In this document: piece after piece, positions 15,322 through 21,581 of the stretch
Numbering within the stretch: position 1 is the stretch's first letter
Layout: every line of letters starts with the position of its first letter
Assembly: GCA_014729015.1 (NCBI GenBank)
Contig: WJKR01000022.1
Location: forward strand, 1-30,493
Direction: 5' to 3'
Origin: Candidatus Woesearchaeota archaeon
GTDB taxonomy: Archaea; Nanobdellota; Nanobdellia; Woesearchaeales; WJKR01
DNA length: 30,493 nucleotides
Program-made: the position numbers and the translations under genes
Notes under the pieces: model-generated
What the model was told of the DNA's origin: nothing
The model's database searches: none
The model's input: the letters and a program-made list of their open reading frames with translations, nothing else

Positions 15322-15329
15322 ATTTATAC
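15322..15329 (-). promoter_or_regulatory. Archaeal TATA box of the antitoxin-like pseudogene
   Basis: GTATAAAT on the minus strand is centred about 28 nt before the ATG at 15297, the normal spacing for a leaderless gene in this genome. Confidence 0.6.
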
Positions 15330-15363
15330 GTTTTCTAGTCACGAAGCATAACGCCTCCGAGAC

Positions 15364-16341
15364 TTATTGCAGCCCGAACGCCTTCCTGACCGGTTCCAAT
15401 ATCTCTCCCAAGTAATGCGCGACCGCTTGTTTCAGGTCTGCTGGGTGCAGGTCGTCCTTGTACGCTCGTTCCAGCGCGTCGTACGAATGGTACTCTAATT
15501 TACCACCGAATTTTTCCGGTCGGTCGATGACGAACGGTTTCCCTTTCAGCCGCGGGAAGATGACGAGTTGCGCGATCATCAACACAGGATTTTCCTTGAC
15601 TTCTCCTGCCGGGCAGTACGCCTTGTTGAGCTTCTTCTTGACGTCTTGCTTGGTGTCCCTGATGCTGATGAGTGTCGCTTTGTCTGAACTGCTCATCTTC
15701 CCTTCATCAGATCCTTGCAGTGCGGGTATCAACGGAGTGTGCACGAAGACCGGTTTCTTGTAGTTCAGCACTGGTTCGAACACTTCTTGTCCGAGCATGT
15801 GGATCTTCCGTTGCTCGATGCCTGAGTGGACGATGTCCACTTGCAAATATTTGATGTCGAGTATCTGCATCAATGGGTAGAGTACTTGCGAGATGTGCGC
15901 GTGTTCTATGTCTCTTGCTACTTGTTGCATGCTCCGCAACGCGCGTTTGATCGTAGTGGTTTGCGCGAGATGCATCATCTCGTCGATGTATGCTAGGTCG
16001 CGTTGGAAGCTGCTGCCTAACACGAACTCGGGGTGCTTGAGCCCTAACGCTTTGAATCCTTGTTGCCATTGCTTGACCTGGTCGTGGACGTATTGCCAGT
16101 CGCCTTTCATGTTCAGCCAGGTGTGCCAATCAGCAAACAAAACTTTCACTTTTATGCCTGCTTTTTCTAGGTCCATGAGTTTCGTAACAGTGACTAAATG
16201 GCCTAAATGTATCTCTCCTGAGGTCTCGTAGCCGCAGTACGTGATGAGCTCTTTCTCGTTGAGTAGTTCTGGCAGTTGCTCTTCGCCGATGACTTCTGCG
16301 GTGTTCCTGGTTATCAGGTCGATGCGTTCTTGTTTGTCCAT
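15364..16341 (-). CDS. tyrS: Tyrosyl-tRNA synthetase, archaeal type
   Basis: A class I aminoacyl-tRNA synthetase that attaches tyrosine to tRNA-Tyr; 325 residues, the short archaeal/eukaryotic form without the bacterial S4 domain. The HIGH motif appears as HLGH (45-48) and the KMSKS loop as KMSSS (215-219). The tyrosine-binding Y35 (LITYCGYETSG) and the YPLMQILD segment (154-161) are present. I chose ATG 16341 rather than the upstream ATG at 16392 because a TATA box lies 25-27 nt before it and the extra 17 residues are not homologous. The enzyme is essential and vertically inherited, so it is a good phylogenetic marker for the left part of the window. Confidence 0.93.
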   Translation of the reverse strand: MDKQERIDLITRNTAEVIGEEQLPELLNEKELITYCGYETSGEIHLGHLVTVTKLMDLEKAGIKVKVLFADWHTWLNMKGDWQYVHDQVKQWQQGFKALGLKHPEFVLGSSFQRDLAYIDEMMHLAQTTTIKRALRSMQQVARDIEHAHISQVLYPLMQILDIKYLQVDIVHSGIEQRKIHMLGQEVFEPVLNYKKPVFVHTPLIPALQGSDEGKMSSSDKATLISIRDTKQDVKKKLNKAYCPAGEVKENPVLMIAQLVIFPRLKGKPFVIDRPEKFGGKLEYHSYDALERAYKDDLHPADLKQAVAHYLGEILEPVRKAFGLQ

Positions 16342-16362
16342 GGTGAGTGTTGGTTTTTTGGG

Positions 16363-16370
16363 TTTTATAA
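16363..16370 (-). promoter_or_regulatory. Archaeal TATA box of tyrS
   Basis: TTATAAAA on the minus strand is centred 26 nt before the ATG at 16341. It decides the start codon, because the longer frame would place the TATA box inside the gene. Confidence 0.7.
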
Positions 16371-16595
16371 TGGTTTCTGTGCTCGTCAGCAAATCATTTT
16401 AGTGGAAAAAAACAAGTTTTTGTTGTATGTACGTGTGTAATCAGGGTTTGTTCAGGATGTGGGCGAGTATTTTCGTTCGTATACTACGACGGTGTTTGGT
16501 GGTGATAAGGTTGTTGAGCGTAATGGTAATCATGTTTCAGAAGACTAATTTATTTCCTTATGGAAACTAATTTTTCTTTAAAAAAACTTGGGCTA

Positions 16596-16606
16596 GGTTT
16601 AAAAAG
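16596..16606 (+). promoter_or_regulatory. Archaeal TATA box of PAN
   Basis: GGTTTAAAAAG predicts a start site 2-4 nt before the ATG at 16631. It ends the 289-nt gap shared with tyrS, which otherwise holds A/T-rich sequence and a 29-codon frame at 16459-16548 of doubtful status. Confidence 0.65.
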
Positions 16607-16630
16607 ACAACCTCCCTACAACGTCAGAAC

Positions 16631-17785
16631 ATGGCAAAAAGCGGTGACGTCAAAAACGAAGAGTACGACAACACCACGTATTCCTATCTCAGCCCAGGCA
16701 CGGACGTAGAACGGGAGAACATGATCCTCAAGCAGACTGTGTCGCAATTGCGGACCGAGCTGGACCGATACCGGTCGCCGGCACTCATGGTCGCAGAGAT
16801 TGTCGACGTCTTAGGACAAAACGCCATCATCCGCGTGCCGAACGGGAACAAGTTCTACGTTGACATCAGCATGTCCGTGAAGAACCTCGTGCCCGGCGAC
16901 AGCGTCATGGTGGAGCAGAAAAACCTCACCATCGTGGACAAACTACAGCGCAACCGGAAGCTGGAGGCGGAGCAGTTCGTGATCATCGAGAAGCCGAGCG
17001 TCTCCTGGAAGGACATCGGCGGCCTGGCAGACCAAGTCCAGGAAGTCAAGGAAGTCATCGAACTGCCATTATTGAAGCCAGAATTGTTCAAGAAGGTCGG
17101 CATCACGCCGCCAAAAGGGATATTACTGCACGGCCCGCCCGGCACCGGGAAAACGTTGCTGGCCAAAGCGGTGGCTGCATCCACGAAATCGACGTTCATC
17201 GAGATTGTCGGTTCCGAACTGGTGCAGAAGTTCATCGGTGAAGGCGCTAAACTGGTCAAGGACATCTTCAAGTTGGCGAAGGAGAAGGCGCCCGCGATCA
17301 TCTTCATCGACGAGCTGGACGCGTTGGCCGCGCGCAGGATCGATCTCGGCACGAGTGGCGAACGGGAGGTGCAGCGCACGTTCATGCAATTCTTGGCAGA
17401 GGTGGACGGTTTCAAGAGCCTAGATAACGTGAAGATTGTTGGGTGCACGAACAGGAAGGACATCCTGGACCCCGCCGTCATTCGACCTGGCCGTTTGGAC
17501 CGGTTGATCGAGGTGCCGACGCCTTCCAAAGAAGGGTTGGAGCAGATTTTTAAGATTCACACGAAGGACATGACCTTGGACAAGAACGTCGACGTGGCGA
17601 GGGTCGTGAAGCGTATGCAGGACTTCTCCGGCGCCGAGGTCAAGTCGGCGGTGACTGAAGCAGGGTATTTCGCTATCCGTAAGAATAGGCGGCGCGTGCT
17701 TGAGCATGACTTGGTCAAGGCAATCAAGAAGGTGCGGCGTGCCGAGGAGGAGCATCCGAAAGACGCGTCGTACATGTTCGGATGA
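16631..17785 (+). CDS. pan: Proteasome-activating nucleotidase (PAN)
   Basis: The AAA+ unfoldase ring that docks on the archaeal 20S proteasome, unfolds substrates and feeds them in; 384 residues, slightly shorter than typical PAN (about 400-430). An N-terminal coiled coil (about 22-53) is followed by an OB domain (about 54-110). The ATPase carries Walker A GPPGTGKT (168-175), Walker B IIFIDELDAL (223-232) and the second-region arginines in PAVIRPGRLDR. The C-terminus ends M-F-G, where the canonical proteasome-opening tail is hydrophobic-Tyr-any; phenylalanine replaces tyrosine. The start is near-leaderless behind a TATA box. The 20S subunits are not in the window. Confidence 0.93.
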   Translation: MAKSGDVKNEEYDNTTYSYLSPGTDVERENMILKQTVSQLRTELDRYRSPALMVAEIVDVLGQNAIIRVPNGNKFYVDISMSVKNLVPGDSVMVEQKNLTIVDKLQRNRKLEAEQFVIIEKPSVSWKDIGGLADQVQEVKEVIELPLLKPELFKKVGITPPKGILLHGPPGTGKTLLAKAVAASTKSTFIEIVGSELVQKFIGEGAKLVKDIFKLAKEKAPAIIFIDELDALAARRIDLGTSGEREVQRTFMQFLAEVDGFKSLDNVKIVGCTNRKDILDPAVIRPGRLDRLIEVPTPSKEGLEQIFKIHTKDMTLDKNVDVARVVKRMQDFSGAEVKSAVTEAGYFAIRKNRRRVLEHDLVKAIKKVRRAEEEHPKDASYMFG

Positions 17786-17864
17786 ACCTAAAGAAGTCGA
17801 TTTTGTCATGTTTCTTCATGCGTTTTCTGACTTCTTCCGGGACCGGGAGAGTTGTGGAAACCAT
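17724..17864 (-). CDS. Short VapB-like antitoxin ORF overlapping the 3' end of PAN
   Basis: Unlike most minus-strand frames in PAN, this one begins outside it with a family-like sequence: TTLPVPEEVRKRMKKHDKID. That follows the archaeal VapB/RHH antitoxin pattern (V-x-V-P-E-E-(V/L)-K-K-x-M, then E-I-x-W-S-E). The frame has 46 residues, of which the last 20 lie opposite PAN codons and do not look like the usual toxin-binding tail. A TATA-like AAATAAAC on the minus strand at 17893-17900 is placed about 32 nt upstream. No toxin gene is visible. I read it as a shortened, possibly dead antitoxin; a functional overlapping gene is less likely. Confidence 0.4.
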   Translation of the reverse strand: MVSTTLPVPEEVRKRMKKHDKIDFFRFIRTCTTRLSDAPPRHAAPS

Positions 17865-17895
17865 GGTGTTCGTTTGTGAAAAAACGTAAAGACGT

Positions 17896-17985
17896 TTATT
17901 TAGTTAAATGCTTCGGAAACATGTCCATCGCCAAATGATTTCTGTAAGAGAAAGAATACCCCTCAATAGTTACTCCAATCATCAT
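17896..17985 (-). other. 29-residue ORF upstream of the VapB-like ORF
   Basis: An ATG at 17985 opens a 29-codon frame (starts MMIGVTIEGYSF, ends HLTK) with a GAGAGG site 4-5 nt upstream and a weak TATA-like CCTATTTAC at about 18028-18036. No homology is recognised. If real it is the last archaeal-style gene before the junction. The rest of 17986-18035 shows nothing recognisable. Confidence 0.25.
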
Positions 17986-18035
17986 CCTCTCGTCAGTTGG
18001 TGTTCACCATCTCATCGGGGCAGGGCTTGTAAATA

Positions 18036-18088
18036 GGTCGGGGTTTTTAGAAGTATTTATTTACTATATAGAAGATAATTTGGTTAAA
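18036..18088. other. Boundary between archaeal and Bacteroidota-like sequence
   Basis: To the left, promoters have archaeal TATA spacing and genes are archaeal. To the right, the first element is a rho-independent-type terminator (18086-18120), and every recognised gene thereafter has bacterial features. The 53 nt between are A/T-rich with no repeats, att-like site or tRNA. An assembly join or a recombination breakpoint would lie here or within roughly 100 nt. Confidence 0.5.
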
Positions 18089-18120
18089 AAAAAAGCCCTC
18101 AATCAAGAGAAAAAGGGCTT
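18086..18120 (-). terminator. Rho-independent-type terminator after the 88-residue gene
   Basis: On the minus strand AAGCCCT pairs with AGGGCTT (stem 7 bp, loop 14 nt), followed directly by nine T residues. It lies 53 nt after the stop codon at 18173. Intrinsic terminators of this form are bacterial, not archaeal. Confidence 0.85.
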
Positions 18121-18172
18121 CTAACAAAAATTCTCGTCATCCACGCATCGCACCGAGGAGTGAACCATGATG

Positions 18173-18439
18173 CTAGTCAACAGCCTTATCAACAGCCCGC
18201 CCCGCCTTTTTCCAAGACCAGACAACCAGATAACCGCTACCGAAGAACCCTCCGCCGAAAACGACGATGCACGAGAGAACATACCAGAGAATCGATAATC
18301 GCGAATCCCACTCGACGAGCCGCAAAGACAGCAAGTCAGCAATGAGCCACCAAGCCAACAGGACGAAGATACCGGCTCCCAACAAAGAGAGCAACCCCCA
18401 CCCCGCAGCCTTGAGCATTAAAGATAATCGTCGTTCCAT
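18173..18439 (-). CDS. Small membrane protein, 88 residues
   Basis: Not recognised. Two hydrophobic helices are visible, at about residues 10-35 (WGLLSLLGAGIFVLLAWWLI) and 47-72 (LWYVLSCIVVFGGGFFGSGY). A basic tip MERR and a basic tail WKKAGRAVDKAVD suggest both ends are on the cytoplasmic side. The start at 18439 has an A/T-rich leader without a Shine-Dalgarno site. It is the last gene of the minus-strand series and ends with a strong terminator. Confidence 0.55.
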   Translation of the reverse strand: MERRLSLMLKAAGWGLLSLLGAGIFVLLAWWLIADLLSLRLVEWDSRLSILWYVLSCIVVFGGGFFGSGYLVVWSWKKAGRAVDKAVD

Positions 18440-18582
18440 AATCTACAGTTTTTAGTTAAGTAACTTTTCTTACATGCCACAAATCCAAGGGCAACGAATC
18501 CCAATGAGCTAATCCGTTGCCACATGATTCATTCATAACAGCATTTTTAAGAGTGAATAATTTGTGAGAACATATTTTATTC

Positions 18583-18598
18583 AGACGCCGGAACGTCT
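18583..18598. repeat. Short inverted repeat sharing a core with the 19411-19425 hairpin
   Basis: AGACG-CCGGAA-CGTCT forms a 5-bp stem and lies in the 218-nt gap 18440-18657. The 10-mer CCGGAACGTC also occurs in the terminator hairpin at 19416-19425. No T tract follows this copy, and the gap otherwise contains nothing recognisable except a 27-codon frame of doubtful status. Confidence 0.35.
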
Positions 18599-18615
18599 TC
18601 CATTGTTTTCAAAGC

Positions 18616-18647
18616 AAAAAAAAGAGCCCTCACCAAAGGCAAGGGCT
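18616..18647 (-). terminator. Rho-independent-type terminator after the 108-residue gene
   Basis: On the minus strand AGCCCT pairs with AGGGCT around an 11-nt loop; a C and a run of eight T follow. It starts 10 nt after the stop at 18658 and resembles the terminator at 18086-18120. Confidence 0.8.
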
Positions 18648-18657
18648 GCTCAGTAGT

Positions 18658-18984
18658 TCATACATCAGTCTTCTCAAGCGGCACGACGCTGCAGACCTGG
18701 AAGTTGTTGCAGCCGACGATGTAGCCGTACAGGACGACCTGGAATCGCTGCTCAGCAGCTCGTTCCAAGAGCGCTTTCGCCTCCGCATACTCGGCCGGCG
18801 CCCTACGGCTCTTGCTGAATCGCTTCTTCTCCCAGTGCCTGCAAGGCACATCCTCCCAGGGCGTGTCGTGGGACACGTTCGCAATCTTGAAAATGACGTG
18901 GTCAACAAGGACTTCTACGTCCTTGACATAGACGATGATCTCCGCTCTGCTATGGAGACCTATTAAGATACTATCTTTTCTCAT
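18658..18984 (-). CDS. Hypothetical protein, 108 residues
   Basis: Not recognised; soluble and basic in the middle (RHWEKKRFSKSRRAPAEY). Alternating beta-strand stretches flank a helix (EAKALLERAAEQ), giving a possible small alpha/beta fold. Three cysteines are present (C48, C92, C97). The ATG at 18984 is preceded at 9 nt by GGAGG, a true Shine-Dalgarno site that is rare among the other genes of this half. It has its own terminator, so it may be a single-gene unit or the end of the unit that starts at 19376. Confidence 0.6.
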   Translation of the reverse strand: MRKDSILIGLHSRAEIIVYVKDVEVLVDHVIFKIANVSHDTPWEDVPCRHWEKKRFSKSRRAPAEYAEAKALLERAAEQRFQVVLYGYIVGCNNFQVCSVVPLEKTDV

Positions 18985-19007
18985 AATTATATTCCTCCAA
19001 AATCACT

Positions 19008-19376
19008 TTAATGTAGGAATGAAGTGAGAGCATCGAACAGGGAATCCACCCATGCAGGGCCACTCCCGCTGAACGCGAATACCACGTCCAGGACGAGCAA
19101 CACACAGGAAACCGTCGCTGTTCTTGCCAATATCATCGTCACCCTCAACAAATCTCTATATCTTCTATCGAGCGCTGCTGACCAGAAAAAGATGAAGAAG
19201 CCTGCCTGGGTAACCAATATCACTATGGCAAAGACTATCATGATGTATCGGACGACAGCGAACGATCCCGAAATGAGTGCTTGAGAGAACGGAACAAAAA
19301 GCGCCAATTGGAAAAGTGCAACAAAAGTGCTGAACAACAGGAGATACACTATCCATTTAATAACACAAGATTTCAT
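19008..19376 (-). CDS. Membrane protein with about three helices, 122 residues
   Basis: Not recognised. I take the ATG at 19376 (MKSCVIKW), since the earlier in-frame ATG at 19427 would overlap the terminator hairpin and the neighbouring gene. Hydrophobic helices lie at about residues 7-32, 36-65 and 80-103 (for example YIMIVFAIVILVTQAGFFIFF). The C-terminus (SLFDALTSFLH) may form an amphipathic helix. It follows the T9SS-like operon after its terminator and has an A/T-rich leader without a Shine-Dalgarno site. Confidence 0.55.
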   Translation of the reverse strand: MKSCVIKWIVYLLLFSTFVALFQLALFVPFSQALISGSFAVVRYIMIVFAIVILVTQAGFFIFFWSAALDRRYRDLLRVTMILARTATVSCVLLVLDVVFAFSGSGPAWVDSLFDALTSFLH

Positions 19377-19398
19377 AAGCAAAAATTTTTTAGAAGCT

Positions 19399-19430
19399 AA
19401 AAAAAAAGAGGACGACCGGAACGTCACTCC
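19399..19430 (-). terminator. Rho-independent-type terminator of the T9SS-like operon
   Basis: GACG pairs with CGTC around a 7-nt loop and can be extended by GAG/CTC with one bulge; nine T follow on the minus strand. The stem overlaps the stop codon of the PD40 gene at 19424. Confidence 0.75.
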
Positions 19431-20626
19431 TCCACAACCATGCTCCTCTGTCCATCGAAATGAATCATTTTCCTCCGGTCATCCATCGTATACGCATTGA
19501 CGAATGGCGGTTCTGGAAGGTCGCCGAACAAAGGATGATCACTTATGAACCCTTCCTTGTAGGCAAAGCACTTCTCCAAACCATCATCGCCAGAGAACTC
19601 TTTATCAAGCAGATAGGATTTGCACGAGTCTCCATCCACCACGACGTCAACCCACGTGACAGGATAGTCCTCGATGCCGAACCACTCTTTGAACTCAACG
19701 GGCGGGACGCAGCTCGGCCAGCTCGCGCTGAGCGTGATGAGCTGCACCATGTAATAATAGTCTTCCTCTATGACGGTGGAGTCATACTCGAAAGAACAAC
19801 TAAAGATATCATAATCACCCCCACGATTGGAACACAGCTTCCCCTCGGGAGAATAATTGATGTCATCACCGCCTGAATTGACCGCGGCACCGAGCGTGAC
19901 GGGCTCCGACCACTTCCCACCGCTCCGTACAGAGTAGAACACGTCGAATCCTCCTTGCGACCCATGCCCTTGCGAGCTGAACCACAACGTATCATGACGT
20001 ATCCACAACGAGTGCTCGTGCAACCCTGTGTTGACGCCGCTCCCCACATGTTCGACAGCAGTAACGCGAAGACGCTCATCGAGCGTCGCCACCCACACGT
20101 CTAATCCGCCGAGTCCTCCTTCCCTGTCGCTCGTAAAATAGAGCTCGCCACGATCGGCAAGGAAGAATCCCGAGGATTCGTGGGAACCACGGTCATCCAA
20201 TGACAAGCGTCGAGGACGACGAGGCAGACACCCCTTCCTCTTCGCCATGAACAAGTCACCGCCGCGCAGCCCCCCATCATACACGATGAACCACTCACCG
20301 TTATCAGAGTAGCCCGCCAACGAGTATTCTATCGAGCCGTCACGGAAACGCACCGGTTCCGGCCGGGACCACCCAGCACCTTCCTTGCGGGAGAGCCAGA
20401 CGGCCTCGAACCATTCCTGGTTGGCATAGTCAGGGCGTGACCCTAGCTGACCACGATCAGACGAGAACAGCATGGCCGTATCTCCGAGCGTGACCAGCGA
20501 GAAATCCTCGGCAGGACTGTTCACAGCAGTCAAGGCATCGACATTCACCAGCGTATCAACGATCACCTCTTGCGCCGCGGCAGCAACCGAGCATAAGAAC
20601 ACGAGGTAACAACACAACGTCTTCAT
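19424..20626 (-). CDS. Secreted PD40/WD40-like beta-propeller protein of a T9SS-type operon
   Basis: A 400-residue protein with a signal peptide (MKTLCCYLVFLCSVAAAAQ). PD40 blades recur: LFSSDRGQLG, YSDNGEWFIVYDGG, LYFTSDREGGLGGLDVWVA, LWFSSQGHGSQGGFDVFYS and INYSPEGKLCSNRGGDYDIF. The GG-(L/F)-D-(V/I) turn with flanking S-x-R/S-G-G is typical of PD40 repeats in Bacteroidota, where such domains occur in PorE and related periplasmic or outer-membrane parts of the type IX secretion/gliding machinery. The OmpA-type peptidoglycan-binding domain of PorE is absent; instead about 110 unrecognised residues follow. The ATG is 3 nt after the stop of the PorP-like gene, so translation is coupled. A structural or sorting partner role is inferred. 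Confidence 0.75.
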   Translation of the reverse strand: MKTLCCYLVFLCSVAAAAQEVIVDTLVNVDALTAVNSPAEDFSLVTLGDTAMLFSSDRGQLGSRPDYANQEWFEAVWLSRKEGAGWSRPEPVRFRDGSIEYSLAGYSDNGEWFIVYDGGLRGGDLFMAKRKGCLPRRPRRLSLDDRGSHESSGFFLADRGELYFTSDREGGLGGLDVWVATLDERLRVTAVEHVGSGVNTGLHEHSLWIRHDTLWFSSQGHGSQGGFDVFYSVRSGGKWSEPVTLGAAVNSGGDDINYSPEGKLCSNRGGDYDIFSCSFEYDSTVIEEDYYYMVQLITLSASWPSCVPPVEFKEWFGIEDYPVTWVDVVVDGDSCKSYLLDKEFSGDDGLEKCFAYKEGFISDHPLFGDLPEPPFVNAYTMDDRRKMIHFDGQRSMVVEE

Positions 20627-20629
20627 AGC

Positions 20630-21574
20630 TCACTCCTCCACCTTTTCACCACCTCTTATGGAAGACGGCGGGATGTTCGTGGTCGAACGCTTCAGGTCAA
20701 AAGTGATGCCTAGCTGGAACGTCCCCTGACTGTACGAGTACAGCCACGAGTCACCAATAAGGTAGGCGACCGACAACACCACGTGGTCCAGTGTCCGGAC
20801 ACGTATGCGTGTCTTGTGCACGAACGACTTGTTATCCTCGAAATCACTGATCAAGAGCGAGTAGCCGGCCGAGAACCTTCCCCGATAGGAGAGGGCGATG
20901 CCGGGCTCCACGACGTACAACAACGGGTCGACAGTCCCTTGCGCAGCGACAGAAGGCCGCAGGAAAACGCTTTTCCCGAAGGGTATCTTCCCGCCGGTGT
21001 GCACCACGTAGCAGGGTTCCGGCTCGTACAATGACTCGTCAAGCCGTACCGGCAGCGACAACACTTGTTGGGCGCCCAAGTCGAGGAAATAGAACGGTGA
21101 GTTGAAGCTCAGGCCGAGCGATAAGTTCACGTTGGTATGGTTCCTTCCGGCGCGCAATAACATCGGGTCATGGTAGTGCTCTCTGAACCAGTCATCGAAG
21201 CTAGTGACGTCGATGATTTGCAGCTCGGGAGCAAACCCCACGCTCAGATAAGCACTGCGGAGAACCCTTACATGGACCGCTAACGGGATCTGCAACGTGT
21301 GATGATTCCAGAACTCCGACAGCTGCGACCGCAGCATGAATCCCGAGGCGATGTTGTACCGGTACAACTTGTCAAATCCGGTAAGCACGGTGTTCGTCTT
21401 CGTACCGCCGAAATTCGAAAACGACCCTTGGTAGCAGCTGAAGACCTGTTCTTCCACGCCCGTCGCTCCCGGGGACAGCGCGACGCGCAAGTTGCTATTC
21501 GGAAACAGCAGTTGCTGGCCGTTCACGGCAAGCGTGCAAGCAACACATACGAATAATACTAGTATCTTTTTCAT
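20630..21574 (-). CDS. PorP/SprF-like type IX secretion outer-membrane protein
   Basis: A 314-residue protein with a signal peptide (MKKILVLFVCVACTLAVNGQ) and alternating beta-strands over its whole length, ending in the strand TFQLGITFDLK: an outer-membrane beta-barrel. Length, the early NSNLRVALSPGATG segment and position directly after a gene with a type B C-terminal domain fit the PorP/SprF family. In Bacteroidota these proteins help to sort or anchor type B T9SS substrates on the cell surface and are often next to their substrate gene. Sequence similarity is weak, so context carries much of this call. The ATG is 7 nt after the upstream stop. Confidence 0.65.
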   Translation of the reverse strand: MKKILVLFVCVACTLAVNGQQLLFPNSNLRVALSPGATGVEEQVFSCYQGSFSNFGGTKTNTVLTGFDKLYRYNIASGFMLRSQLSEFWNHHTLQIPLAVHVRVLRSAYLSVGFAPELQIIDVTSFDDWFREHYHDPMLLRAGRNHTNVNLSLGLSFNSPFYFLDLGAQQVLSLPVRLDESLYEPEPCYVVHTGGKIPFGKSVFLRPSVAAQGTVDPLLYVVEPGIALSYRGRFSAGYSLLISDFEDNKSFVHKTRIRVRTLDHVVLSVAYLIGDSWLYSYSQGTFQLGITFDLKRSTTNIPPSSIRGGEKVEE

Positions 21575-21581
21575 AATTCAT

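Noticed and set aside
18086..18120. Terminator hairpin as an attachment site of a mobile element
   Set aside because: There is no integrase, no tRNA and no second copy that would frame an insertion; it fits a normal transcription terminator.
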